Assembly: GCA_964586775.1 (NCBI GenBank)
Contig: CAZPJD010000244.1
Coordinates: forward strand, 1-10,428
DNA length: 10,428 nt
DNA from: JADLEX01 sp964586775
Lineage (GTDB): Bacteria > Lernaellota > Lernaellaia > JACKCT01
Reading direction: 5' to 3'
This document shows positions 1 through 6,622 of this stretch, piece by piece. Position 1 is the first letter of the stretch. Every line of letters begins with the position of its first letter. The translations under genes and the position numbers were made by a program. The notes beneath the pieces are model-generated. The model did no database searches, was not told the origin of the DNA, and worked only from the letters and a program-made list of their open reading frames with translations.

Positions 1-383
1 CGCAGTGTGATGCCCACCGCGGCGATCCCCCACGTGACGCCGAAAAGCGACCAGCCCCACGGCCCGCGCAGGTTCACGAGCATGTAGGGGGTATACGTGC
101 CCGCGATGAGCAGGAAGATGGCCGAGTAGTCGAGGTGGTGAAGGATCTTTTCCCAGTTCGGGTGACGCACCGTATGAAGCAGCGTCGAGGCGAGGTAGAG
201 GATGACGAGCGAAGCTCCGTAGATGGCGAAGCTCACGACCCGCCAAGCGTCGCCGCGGATCGCCGCGAGCGTCACCAGCACCGACAGCGCCGCCGCGGCC
301 AGCAACGCGCCCAGCCCGTGAGTGAGCGCGTTTGCCACCTCTTCGGCGGAGGTTTCACGGTGTTCATCGTCGGGCGTACTCAC
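1..383 (-). CDS. trhA: TrhA / hemolysin III family (PAQR) membrane protein, 5' part only
   Basis: This is a multi-pass inner-membrane protein of the PAQR superfamily (hemolysin III, YqfA/TrhA), linked in other bacteria to membrane lipid and fluidity homeostasis. The window holds its first 127 codons; the rest lies beyond the left edge. Family hallmarks are visible: an N-terminal EEVANALTHGLGALL segment (residues 14-28), two hydrophobic helices at about 24-41 and 50-68, the S-T-L-L-H motif (66-70, whose His belongs to the predicted metal site), and the signature LDYSAIFLLIAGTYTPY (84-100). Many homologues have LDH where this one has LDY. The start is GTG at 383, chosen because AGGAG (389-393) sits 5 nt upstream and no better start is in frame. 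It is transcribed away from the lipoprotein gene at 544 and shares a 160-nt divergent intergenic region with it. The family assignment is firm; the physiological role is taken from the family. Confidence 0.92.
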   Translation of the reverse strand, partial: MSTPDDEHRETSAEEVANALTHGLGALLAAAALSVLVTLAAIRGDAWRVVSFAIYGASLVILYLASTLLHTVRHPNWEKILHHLDYSAIFLLIAGTYTPYMLVNLRGPWGWSLFGVTWGIAAVGITL

Positions 384-488
384 GTCGTCTCCTCGCGGGT
401 GCCGGGGAGTCTCGCGATTTGTCGCCCGAATCGCAAGATCCCGGCCTCGGTCCGCGAAAACAGCTTGGACGAATCGGGAGGGGAGATA

Positions 489-517
489 TTCAGTTGGACC
501 GGATTTCCGCCGATAAT
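489..517 (+). promoter_or_regulatory. Possible sigma-70-type promoter of the Asp-rich lipoprotein gene
   Basis: GATAAT (512-517) matches the -10 consensus at five of six bases. TTCAGT (489-494), 17 nt upstream, is only a 3/6 match to the -35 box. The predicted transcript start near 524 would leave a leader of about 20 nt that includes the AAGGAG ribosome site at 533-538. Position and -10 quality support it; the -35 is weak, and sigma-factor preferences in this organism are unknown. Confidence 0.3.
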
Positions 518-543
518 CGACCGAAGCCCACGAAGGAGATTGC

Positions 544-1635
544 ATGTCGGCGAACCGGATTTGGAAGATCATGGCGTTGATCGTTTTGCTGATCGCCCAC
601 TCCGGTTGCGGCGACGATGACGACGACGATGTAGCCGGAACCTTTGGAGGAGGGGGCGACGACGACGCGGTCGCCGATGACGACCAGGCCGACGACGATG
701 TCGCGGACGACGACTCCGACGACGACGATGCGACCGACGACGACACCACGGACGATGACGACGCGACCGACGACGACACGTCGGACGACGACACCGGAGA
801 CGATGACACGGGCGACGATGACTGGCCGTCTTGCGCCGATTACGCCGCCCCGCAAAACGTCGGCAACCTCGAGCACCCCGACATCTCGGAGACCTCGGGT
901 CTCGGCATCAGCGCGAAGAATCCGGGCGTTCTGTGGGCGCACAACGACTCCGGCGACGGGCCTTATGCTTACGCGATGACGCTCACCGGCGAGACCCTCG
1001 GGCGCGTCGAGTTGACGGGCGCTTCGGCGTCGGACTGGGAGGACATGGCGGTCGGGCCGTGCGGCGACGACGAGTGCCTGTATCTGGCCGATATCGGCGA
1101 CAACGGCGCGAGCCGCACCGACGCGGGCCTCTACCGCGTGGTCGAACCCGATGTCGATGCGTCGACGCCCTTCGCCGACCTCGACCTCGGCGACTGGGAT
1201 CGCATGGCTTTCACCTATGCGGATGGCCCGCGCGACGCCGAAGCCATCGCCGTGCATCCCGACGAGACGATCTACTTATTCTCGAAACTCGGCGGAACGT
1301 CTGAAGTTTACGCCTTTCCAACGTGGGACGACGTGGACCCCGTGCAGCCGGATTACCTGGGCGATCTCGACACGGGCACAGCCCTTGCGCTCGTTACTGG
1401 CGCGGACATCCACCGCAACGGGAATCGTCTGCTGTTGCGCAGCTACGTATCGGCGCTGGAGTGGCGGGTGCCGGATGGCGGGGTCTTCGAGGATATCCTG
1501 ACCGAAACGCGCACCGCGGTGCCCGCGGCGATCGAGTTGCAGGGCGAGTCGATTGCCTACGATCCCGCGACGGGAGGGTACTTCCACGCGTCCGAAGGAT
1601 CGTCGCCGATTCTCTACTTTTTCGGCTGCGAATAA
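544..1635 (+). CDS. Putative lipoprotein: Asp-rich stalk plus beta-propeller-like domain
   Basis: This is a 363-aa exported protein without an assigned function. Residues 1-21 form a signal sequence (R5/K8, then a hydrophobic stretch 9-18) followed by Cys22, a candidate lipidation site. The preceding A-H-S-G is a poor lipobox because His occupies the -3 position. Residues 24-93 are almost pure Asp, arranged as (x-x-D-D-D) pentapeptides with no Glu, Lys or Arg. Residues 97-363 resemble a secreted beta-propeller-like family I recall from actinobacterial and proteobacterial genomes: ETSGL (116-120), WAHNDSG (131-137), DWEDMA (164-169), LADIGDN (181-187), DGPRDAEAI (227-235), VTGADI (284-289) and QGESIAY (333-339), ending in HASEG (348-352). 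C97, C173, C178 and C362 could form disulfides. The start is ATG at 544, with AAGGAG 5 nt upstream. It converges on the protease gene, which carries a related Asp-rich tail. The coding call is firm; the fold comes from motif memory, and an enzymatic role cannot be stated. Confidence 0.88.
   Translation: MSANRIWKIMALIVLLIAHSGCGDDDDDDVAGTFGGGGDDDAVADDDQADDDVADDDSDDDDATDDDTTDDDDATDDDTSDDDTGDDDTGDDDWPSCADYAAPQNVGNLEHPDISETSGLGISAKNPGVLWAHNDSGDGPYAYAMTLTGETLGRVELTGASASDWEDMAVGPCGDDECLYLADIGDNGASRTDAGLYRVVEPDVDASTPFADLDLGDWDRMAFTYADGPRDAEAIAVHPDETIYLFSKLGGTSEVYAFPTWDDVDPVQPDYLGDLDTGTALALVTGADIHRNGNRLLLRSYVSALEWRVPDGGVFEDILTETRTAVPAAIELQGESIAYDPATGGYFHASEGSSPILYFFGCE
613..822 (+). repeat. Asp-codon tract: (x-x-Asp-Asp-Asp) pentapeptide repeats
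   Basis: This is a 210-nt GAC/GAT tract encoding residues 24-93 of the lipoprotein. Its period is mostly 15 nt, with changing spacer pairs (QA, VA, AT, TT, TS, TG). GAC and GAT are mixed irregularly, so this is not a simple DNA microsatellite. Only the Gly/Thr/Phe-containing stretch at residues 30-38 interrupts it. A reverse-oriented counterpart lies in the convergent gene at 1664-1777. Confidence 0.9.
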
Positions 1636-1648
1636 GAGACGGGGCGGT

Positions 1649-3049
1649 TCAGCAGCCGCACCCGTCGTCGTCGTCCGAATCCGCCTCGCCGTCATCCGCC
1701 GGCTCGGCGGTGTCATCATCCGCCGCGTCGTCATCCCCGGTGTCGTCATCGGGATACCAGTCGTCGTCATCATCGTCGCCCGGCGGCACCGTGGTGGTCG
1801 TGGTGGTGTATCCCGTCGGGATCGTCGAGAGGTAGTCCGACAGACCGCGATCCCACGACATCGACACCTTGCCGAAGCGGTCGGTCAGAAACATGCGCGA
1901 GCACGCCGCGCCGCCGCCCGTGAGTTGGCCGACGATCTCGTTCTGCGCATTGAAGAGCGGCGAGCCCGACGAACCGCCCTCGGTGGAGCCCTCGAAGTAT
2001 TTCACCGTCCAATGCGTGCCCGCGTCGCCGACCTGATTGCCGTAGGTGATGCGCTTGTGCGTGAGATCCGGATGGTGAACCACGGTGATCGCCTCGCCGC
2101 CCGCCAGCGGATCGAGCGAGAGCGGCAGGTGGTACGTTCCGGCCGGCGGCTCCTGCGCGAGGGAGAGCAGGGTGAAATCGCTGAACGAGTTGCCCGCTAC
2201 GTACTCGGCCCCCGCGCTTTGCGGCAGGCCCGCGAGCGACGGCACGTTGCCGTTGCAGCCGTCCGTCTCGTAGTTCCAGAACACGACGAGCGTGTTGGCG
2301 GTCTGTTGATCGGAAAGGCAGTGATTCGCGGACAGGAACCACGGGCGTCCGGTTTCGGGCATGTCGGCGATCAAGCTGCCCGTGCATCCCGAACCGAATC
2401 CGAACACCTCGAACTGCATCAAGCCGACGCCGGATTTCATCTCGGCCCACGCCGGATCGCAGTTCACGTCCACGTGGCAGCGCTGCTCCTTGGTGCGTGC
2501 GAACGCGCCCGGAAGTCCGTGGCTGAGTCGATCCACGCGAAGGTTTGGTTCGTCAAACGCACTCGCGCGCACCTCGATCACCATCGTGTCGCCCTCGACC
2601 ATCGGCCCCCACAGGCCGTCGCCGCCCGGCCCGCGACGGCGATCGACTAACCGTGTGGAGACCGCGTCTTCCGGCGCGTAGACGACCACGTCGCCATCCG
2701 CGAGGTCGTATTCGGGAAAGTGCGCGCGCAGAAACGTCGCGTCCGCGCTCTGGATCACGACCTGCCACGCGTCGCGGCCTTCGATCCCGACGACGCGCCG
2801 CCACGAGCGCGCGTCGAAATCGGGAACGTCCACGTGAACCGACGTGATGATCGACTTCACATCGCCCGCTTTTTGCGCACGGGCGGCCCGCGCGACGGCG
2901 GCTTCGATCTCGGCGAGGGGAATCGCCACGTCCGCAGAGATGTCGTTTCGCCAAGCGGGCGCATCGGGGACGGCGCACTCCTGCGCGAACGAATGGGCGG
3001 GGATGGCCATCGAAATCAATATCAAAGCAGCGACGATGATCGAACGCAC
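1649..3049 (-). CDS. Secreted lysyl-endopeptidase-like serine protease with Thr/Asp-rich, Cys-ending tail
   Basis: This is a 466-aa exported trypsin-fold protease. The start is GTG at 3049, because GAGGGAGA (3056-3063) lies 6 nt upstream and a clean signal peptide follows (hydrophobic 4-16, S-F-A cleavage after residue 22). An ATG at 3118 would add 23 residues in front of the signal. Residues 23 to about 185 look like a propeptide. The catalytic domain (about 188-400) has the triad His243 (SANHC), Asp291 (SDFTLL) and Ser361 (GGSSGSP). Six cysteines (191, 197, 222, 244, 265, 383) reproduce the spacing of the three disulfides of Achromobacter protease I. Asp390 in TDRFGK aligns with the residue that gives that enzyme Lys specificity, so cleavage after Lys (or Arg) is inferred. 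The tail comprises Thr415-420, an Asp-rich segment 425-462, and a terminal D-D-D-D-G-C-G-C. No Lys or Arg follows residue 401, so the tail should resist such cleavage. A 116-nt gap separates it from the operon upstream; it may have its own promoter. Confidence 0.93.
   Translation of the reverse strand: MRSIIVAALILISMAIPAHSFAQECAVPDAPAWRNDISADVAIPLAEIEAAVARAARAQKAGDVKSIITSVHVDVPDFDARSWRRVVGIEGRDAWQVVIQSADATFLRAHFPEYDLADGDVVVYAPEDAVSTRLVDRRRGPGGDGLWGPMVEGDTMVIEVRASAFDEPNLRVDRLSHGLPGAFARTKEQRCHVDVNCDPAWAEMKSGVGLMQFEVFGFGSGCTGSLIADMPETGRPWFLSANHCLSDQQTANTLVVFWNYETDGCNGNVPSLAGLPQSAGAEYVAGNSFSDFTLLSLAQEPPAGTYHLPLSLDPLAGGEAITVVHHPDLTHKRITYGNQVGDAGTHWTVKYFEGSTEGGSSGSPLFNAQNEIVGQLTGGGAACSRMFLTDRFGKVSMSWDRGLSDYLSTIPTGYTTTTTTVPPGDDDDDDWYPDDDTGDDDAADDDTAEPADDGEADSDDDDGCGC
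1664..1777 (-). repeat. Asp-rich low-complexity tract in the protease C-terminus
   Basis: This encodes residues 425-462 of the protease. It mixes runs of three to six Asp with Trp-Tyr-Pro, Thr-Gly, Ala-Ala and a few Glu. A Thr run (residues 415-420, bases 1790-1807) precedes it. Read on the plus strand it is a GTC/ATC tract, approximately complementary to the GAC/GAT tract at 613-822. Confidence 0.88.
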
Positions 3050-3063
3050 GGCGGATCTCCCTC
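3050..3063 (-). promoter_or_regulatory. Ribosome-binding site fixing the protease GTG start
   Basis: On the minus strand GAGGGAGA (3063-3056) lies 6 nt before the GTG at 3049. It places the start directly in front of the signal peptide. It argues against the longer reading frame, which would run back through the 3' end of the aminotransferase gene. Confidence 0.75.
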
Positions 3064-3165
3064 GCGTCGAGAATGTCCAGGTCGCCGCGACGCACGGCAC
3101 AAACAGTCTTTCCCACATCGGTTCGTCGCGCAAGCAAAGTCGGCGAAAGTTGTCGGTGAAACGAT

Positions 3166-4359
3166 TCAGCGATCGAGCCGCGACGCGAGCGCCCCGGCGA
3201 GAGCGTCGATGTCTGCTTCGTCGTTGTAGGCGTGCATCGACACGCGAACGAGTCGGCCGATCCCCGGCCACGGGATGATCGGCACGGTGATGCGGTGTTC
3301 GCGCTCCAGCAGATCCTGCAAGGGGTCCATGACGGCGTCGGGGTCGGCTTCGGGCGTGATGCCGACCGGCAGCGGCAGTGCGGCCATCGATCCGATCATG
3401 GAATCCGGGCACGGTGCGGAAACGCCGAGCGCGTCCGCCAGCCGATCACGCGCGGCCAGTGCCGCCGCGCGATTGCGTTCCATCAGCGCGGTGGTGCCGC
3501 CGGGTATCAGCGATTGAAGGAACGCGACGCACTCCGGAATCGCAAGCCATGCACTCGGATCGCGCGTGCCGGTCCAGTCGAACTCCACGGTGATTCGCGT
3601 GCGGCCGCGATCGGGCGCGTTCGCCCCGTGGCTGATGACCGTGGGGCGCACCCGGTCGCGGCGGTCGGCGCGCACGTGAAGAAACGCGGCGCCCTTGGGC
3701 GCGCACAGCCACTTGTGGGCGTTGGCGGTGTAATACGCCGCGCGGAGGCGATCGAGATCCAGCGGCAGCATGCCCAGCGCGTGCGCGCCGTCGACGAGCG
3801 TGTCGATGCCCCGTCGGTCGAGTTCGCGGACGATGCGTTCGATCGAAAATACCAGCGCCGTGGGGCTCGTGACGTGATCGACGAGGGCGAGTCGCGTTCT
3901 CGGCGTGACGGCGGTTAGGATCGCATTGACCGCGTCATCCGGCGTCGCGATGGGGAACGGTATGTGAGCGACGACCACGCGCCCACCGACGCGCTCGGCG
4001 ACGTACCGCGCGGCGTTGCCGCACGCGTTGTAACCGTGGTTCGTGATCAGAATTTCGTCGCCCGGCGCGAAGACGAGCGATCTCAACACGGCGTTCACGG
4101 CGGTCGTCGCGTTCTCGACGAAGACGAGACCGTCCACGTCGGCGTTGACGAAGCGCGCGAGAACGGCTCGCGCTTCGTCGATGAGCGGCTCGTATTCGCG
4201 CAGATAGAATCGCATGGGATCGCGTTCGAGCCGCACGCGCAGCTCGGCCTGACGCTCCAGCACGACACGCGGTGCCGCGCCGAAGGAGCCGTGGTTCAGA
4301 TGGATCACGCCGGGATCGAGCGTCCACTGAGCGAACCACGAATTTCGCGGGTGCGTCAC
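3166..4359 (-). CDS. Class V aminotransferase, isopenicillin-N-epimerase (CefD)-like
   Basis: This is a 397-aa PLP-dependent fold-type I enzyme. The N-terminal HLNHGSFG (20-27) is typical of the CefD/EgtE branch. VENATTAVN (81-89) should bind the cofactor phosphate, and VDGAHA (189-194) carries Asp190, which pairs with the pyridine nitrogen. Lys216 in TANAHKW is the Schiff-base lysine, and Arg372 (RVS) is the likely carboxylate-binding arginine. All core residues are present and the length is normal, so it should be active. Relatives include amino-acid epimerases, C-S lyases such as EgtE, and many uncharacterised members; the substrate here cannot be named. I chose GTG 4359, 4 nt after the stop of the nucleotidyltransferase gene, because the family motif then starts at residue 20. 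An ATG at 4407 would overlap the upstream gene by 44 nt. Neither start has a strong Shine-Dalgarno, which fits translational coupling. It is the last gene of the three-gene operon. Confidence 0.92.
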   Translation of the reverse strand: MTHPRNSWFAQWTLDPGVIHLNHGSFGAAPRVVLERQAELRVRLERDPMRFYLREYEPLIDEARAVLARFVNADVDGLVFVENATTAVNAVLRSLVFAPGDEILITNHGYNACGNAARYVAERVGGRVVVAHIPFPIATPDDAVNAILTAVTPRTRLALVDHVTSPTALVFSIERIVRELDRRGIDTLVDGAHALGMLPLDLDRLRAAYYTANAHKWLCAPKGAAFLHVRADRRDRVRPTVISHGANAPDRGRTRITVEFDWTGTRDPSAWLAIPECVAFLQSLIPGGTTALMERNRAAALAARDRLADALGVSAPCPDSMIGSMAALPLPVGITPEADPDAVMDPLQDLLEREHRITVPIIPWPGIGRLVRVSMHAYNDEADIDALAGALASRLDR

Positions 4360-4363
4360 GGGG

Positions 4364-5404
4364 TTATCCGTCGAAGAGCGGTTCGCGCGTGCGCGGGATG
4401 GTGGCATCGAGCGTCGGCGTGCGCACGACGTTCGTCAGCGTCTCGCCCGGCTCGACGCGCGCGCCGGGCCACACGATGGAGCGCGTCACGCGCGCGCCGT
4501 CGCCGATGGTCGCGCCATCGCCGATCACGGCGTTCGGGCCGATTTGCGTTCGCTCGCCGACCTTCGCGTGGGCGCAGATCGCCGCCGGACCGACGATCGC
4601 TGAGTCGGACGCGACGCTCGCCGACGCGGCGTAGTACACGTGCCGCCGCTTTTGCACGAGCCCGGCGAAGAGATGCGGAAAATCCTTCAGCCCCTCACGC
4701 ATCAGATCGAACTGCGCCTCGGCGAAGTCTTCCACGGTGCCGAGATCGAAAAACGGCCTCGTGGTAAAGATCGCGCGGATGCGCTCGTCGCCGGCGCGAA
4801 GACGCGGCACGTAGACGTCGTTGACAATGCAGAAGGCATCCGATGCCGGCATGTGCTCGAAAATTTCGGGCGCGATGACGTGCGCGCCAATGAAGACCCC
4901 GCCGCGCGGGCCCGGCGCTCCGACGCGCCCCGCGATGTCCACGACGCGCCCGCTCTCGTCGGCGCTGACCACCCCGTAGCGCGCCGCGCGCGGGTCCTCG
5001 CGCAGCACCAGCGTCGCGAGCGCCCCCGACGCGCGGTGTGTCTCGATGGCCGCGCGCAGGTCGGGACGCGAAAGCGTGTCGCCGTTGAGCACAACGAACG
5101 GATCGCTCTTGGCGAGAAACCACTTCGCTTTTTTGATGCCGCCGCCGGTCCCGAGGAGCGCATCCTTTTCTTCCGACACCGTCACGCGGTGGCCGAAGAT
5201 CGGGCCGTCGCGCAGCCATCGGCGCATGTCGCCCGACAGGTGGTGCGTGTTGACGACGACCTCGGTGATGCCGGCCTCGGCGAGATTCGCGAACGCCTGC
5301 TCGATGAGCGGTTTCGCGATCACCGGCACCAGAGGCTTGGGAATCCGCTCGGTGATCGGCCGGAGCCGCGTGCCGAGGCCCGCGGCCAGCACCATGGCTC
5401 GCAT
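4364..5404 (-). CDS. MurU-like sugar-1-phosphate nucleotidyltransferase with left-handed beta-helix tail
   Basis: This is a 346-aa cytoplasmic enzyme that transfers a nucleotide from NTP to a sugar-1-phosphate. The Rossmann-like domain (1 to about 235) has the signature LAAGLGTRLRP (6-16), P-K-P-L with Lys23, GTGGG (85-89), the metal-binding N-G-D (107-109), and FFDLGT (218-223) with Asp220. Residues about 260-325 contain hexapeptide-repeat signals (for example IGPNAVIGDGATIGDGA), that is, a left-handed beta-helix as in mannose-1-phosphate guanylyltransferases. Pseudomonas MurU is about 220 aa and lacks this. The neighbouring AmgK-like kinase favours MurNAc-1-phosphate uridylyltransferase or a related salvage activity; a GDP- or ADP-sugar product is also possible. 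The ATG at 5404 has GGAG 8 nt upstream. A GTG at 5413 would overlap the kinase stop by 4 nt (GTGA) and add three residues. It is coupled to the kinase upstream and the aminotransferase downstream. Confidence 0.93.
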   Translation of the reverse strand: MRAMVLAAGLGTRLRPITERIPKPLVPVIAKPLIEQAFANLAEAGITEVVVNTHHLSGDMRRWLRDGPIFGHRVTVSEEKDALLGTGGGIKKAKWFLAKSDPFVVLNGDTLSRPDLRAAIETHRASGALATLVLREDPRAARYGVVSADESGRVVDIAGRVGAPGPRGGVFIGAHVIAPEIFEHMPASDAFCIVNDVYVPRLRAGDERIRAIFTTRPFFDLGTVEDFAEAQFDLMREGLKDFPHLFAGLVQKRRHVYYAASASVASDSAIVGPAAICAHAKVGERTQIGPNAVIGDGATIGDGARVTRSIVWPGARVEPGETLTNVVRTPTLDATIPRTREPLFDG

Positions 5405-5409
5405 GGGCG

Positions 5410-6468
5410 TCACTCCAGCGCGTCGGGCCGGTAGCGGGCGAGCACGTCGCGCAGCGGCGCAAGCTCGGGATACGCGCCGATGGTCCGCCGAACATAGCCG
5501 AAGGTGCGCGGGATGTCGGCGAGAAACTGCGGGCGTCCCTTGACCAGATCGAAGAACCCGAACCGCCCGATCGCCTTGAGGTTGCGCTGAAGCGCCTGCC
5601 AGTCGAAGTCGCGCCGAAACGCCGCGCGGTCGAAGGGACCGTCGCCCGCCGACTCGCGTCCGTCGATGTATCGCGCGACGAGTCGGTCGATCAAATCTTC
5701 GGGCAGGTCGTGGTAGCTGTCGCGCAGAAGGCTCGCGAGGTCATACGCCGCGGGTCCGAGCAGCGCGTCCTGAAAGTCGATGACGCGCAAGTCGTCGCCG
5801 ACGACGAGCAGGTTGCGCGAGTGGTAGTCGCGATGCGTGAACACGCGGGGCAGGGCGGCCAGGTGCTCGCAGACGCGGCGGTAGACCGATTCGAGGACGA
5901 TGAGGTCTTCGGCGGGCAAGCGGATCTCGCCCGCGCGCGTCTTTTCGAGGCCGTATTCGGTGAAGTGACGCATCTCCCACATGAGCAGGGGCAGCTCGAA
6001 CGCCTGCCGCGAGGCGAAGCACTCGTCCGTGAGTCGGCGCGTCCCCTCGACATGGAGCGTGACGAGGATATCGATCGCGCGTTCGTAGAGCGCGTCGCGC
6101 CGCGCGGGATCGGCGGCGGCGAGCAGCAGCTCGTCGCCCAGGTCCTCGAGAATCACGTACCCCGCGCCCACATCCTCGGCGAGCACGCGCGGAACGGGCA
6201 CGCCGATCGACGCGAGGAATCGGTGGATGTTCAGAAACGGAAGCTCGCCGCCCTCGGGGTGATAGAGGGTGACCTCTTCGCTTTTCACGATGTTCTTGAC
6301 GCCGACGAGGTCCATCACGACCGCGCGGCGGGGAGCGGTGCCAACGAAATAGTTGGCGCGCCAGTAGCGGCGGTCGGATCCGTCGCCCGCGAGTCGGGTC
6401 AGGGCAACACCCTCGGGCGGTGCTCCTTCGACTCCGGCGAGAACGTCCGTCAGCGCGGCGATTTCCAA
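5410..6468 (-). CDS. AmgK-like sugar kinase (aminoglycoside phosphotransferase fold)
   Basis: This is a 352-aa cytoplasmic kinase of the APH/choline-kinase fold. LAGDGSDRRYWR (26-37) is the nucleotide loop typical of AmgK, the anomeric MurNAc/GlcNAc kinase. VVMD (50-53) and VILEDLGDELL (105-115) cover the hinge. The catalytic loop is HRDYHSRN (212-219) with Asp214 as base and Asn219 as metal ligand; DFQDA (231-235) supplies the second metal ligand. The stop sits 5 nt before the start of the MurU-like gene, the same order as amgK-murU in Pseudomonas, so it probably makes the sugar-1-phosphate used by that enzyme. I chose the TTG at 6468 because GGAG (6475-6478) lies 6 nt upstream and the kinase domain begins at once. 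The in-frame ATG at 6564 would add 32 Ala/Arg-rich residues with no good ribosome site and would overlap a candidate divergent promoter. The fold is certain; MurNAc/GlcNAc as substrate is inferred from motif and neighbour. Confidence 0.9.
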   Translation of the reverse strand: MEIAALTDVLAGVEGAPPEGVALTRLAGDGSDRRYWRANYFVGTAPRRAVVMDLVGVKNIVKSEEVTLYHPEGGELPFLNIHRFLASIGVPVPRVLAEDVGAGYVILEDLGDELLLAAADPARRDALYERAIDILVTLHVEGTRRLTDECFASRQAFELPLLMWEMRHFTEYGLEKTRAGEIRLPAEDLIVLESVYRRVCEHLAALPRVFTHRDYHSRNLLVVGDDLRVIDFQDALLGPAAYDLASLLRDSYHDLPEDLIDRLVARYIDGRESAGDGPFDRAAFRRDFDWQALQRNLKAIGRFGFFDLVKGRPQFLADIPRTFGYVRRTIGAYPELAPLRDVLARYRPDALE

Positions 6469-6478
6469 TTCGGGCTCC
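6469..6478 (-). promoter_or_regulatory. Ribosome-binding site supporting the TTG start of the kinase
   Basis: GGAG (minus strand, 6478-6475) precedes TTG 6468 by 6 nt. The alternative ATG at 6564 has only AGG two bases upstream. This is the main argument for the shorter kinase. Confidence 0.5.
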
Positions 6479-6530
6479 GTATGTTGCGAATGTAGCGTGA
6501 AATCGGCGGAGCGAACAAGGGCGGGGCGGA

Positions 6531-6560
6531 TTGCGCGAGCGGCGCGAGAGAGGCTAAAAT
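6531..6560 (+). promoter_or_regulatory. Possible promoter of the P-domain protein gene
   Basis: TTGCGC (6531-6536), 18 nt of spacer, then TAAAAT (6555-6560, five of six matches to the -10 consensus). The transcript start would fall near 6567, giving a leader of about 55 nt before ATG 6623. It lies inside the extra N-terminal codons of the longer kinase model, which is a further reason to prefer the shorter kinase. The -35 is weak. Confidence 0.35.
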
Positions 6561-6622
6561 CCATAGCCTGTCATTCGGATTTGCCGAACCGGTGCGTACG
6601 ACGAAGTCGCTCGGGAGTTGCG

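Noticed and set aside
613..822. CRISPR array or DNA-level tandem repeat
   Set aside because: Units are 15 nt, in frame, with synonymous codon variation and no unique spacers; this is protein-coding low complexity.
490..1257. Minus-strand open frame of 255 codons rich in Val/Arg repeats
   Set aside because: It is the antisense reading of the Asp-codon tract and the propeller domain; GAC/GAT reversed gives Val/Ile codons. No recognisable domain, and the plus-strand gene has a ribosome site, signal sequence and family motifs.
1553..2650. Plus-strand open frame of 365 codons over the protease gene
   Set aside because: Arg/Ala-rich shadow of the minus-strand protease, overlapping the 3' end of the lipoprotein gene; no start context or domain.
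3050..3412. Longer N-terminus for the protease (587 aa)
   Set aside because: It would overlap the aminotransferase gene by about 250 nt, and the added residues are Arg-rich and precede an internal signal peptide with its own ribosome site.
6497..6622. Longer N-terminus for the P-domain protein (355 aa)
   Set aside because: It would put 42 basic residues before the signal peptide and would include the candidate promoter; ATG 6623 has GGAG at 5 nt.
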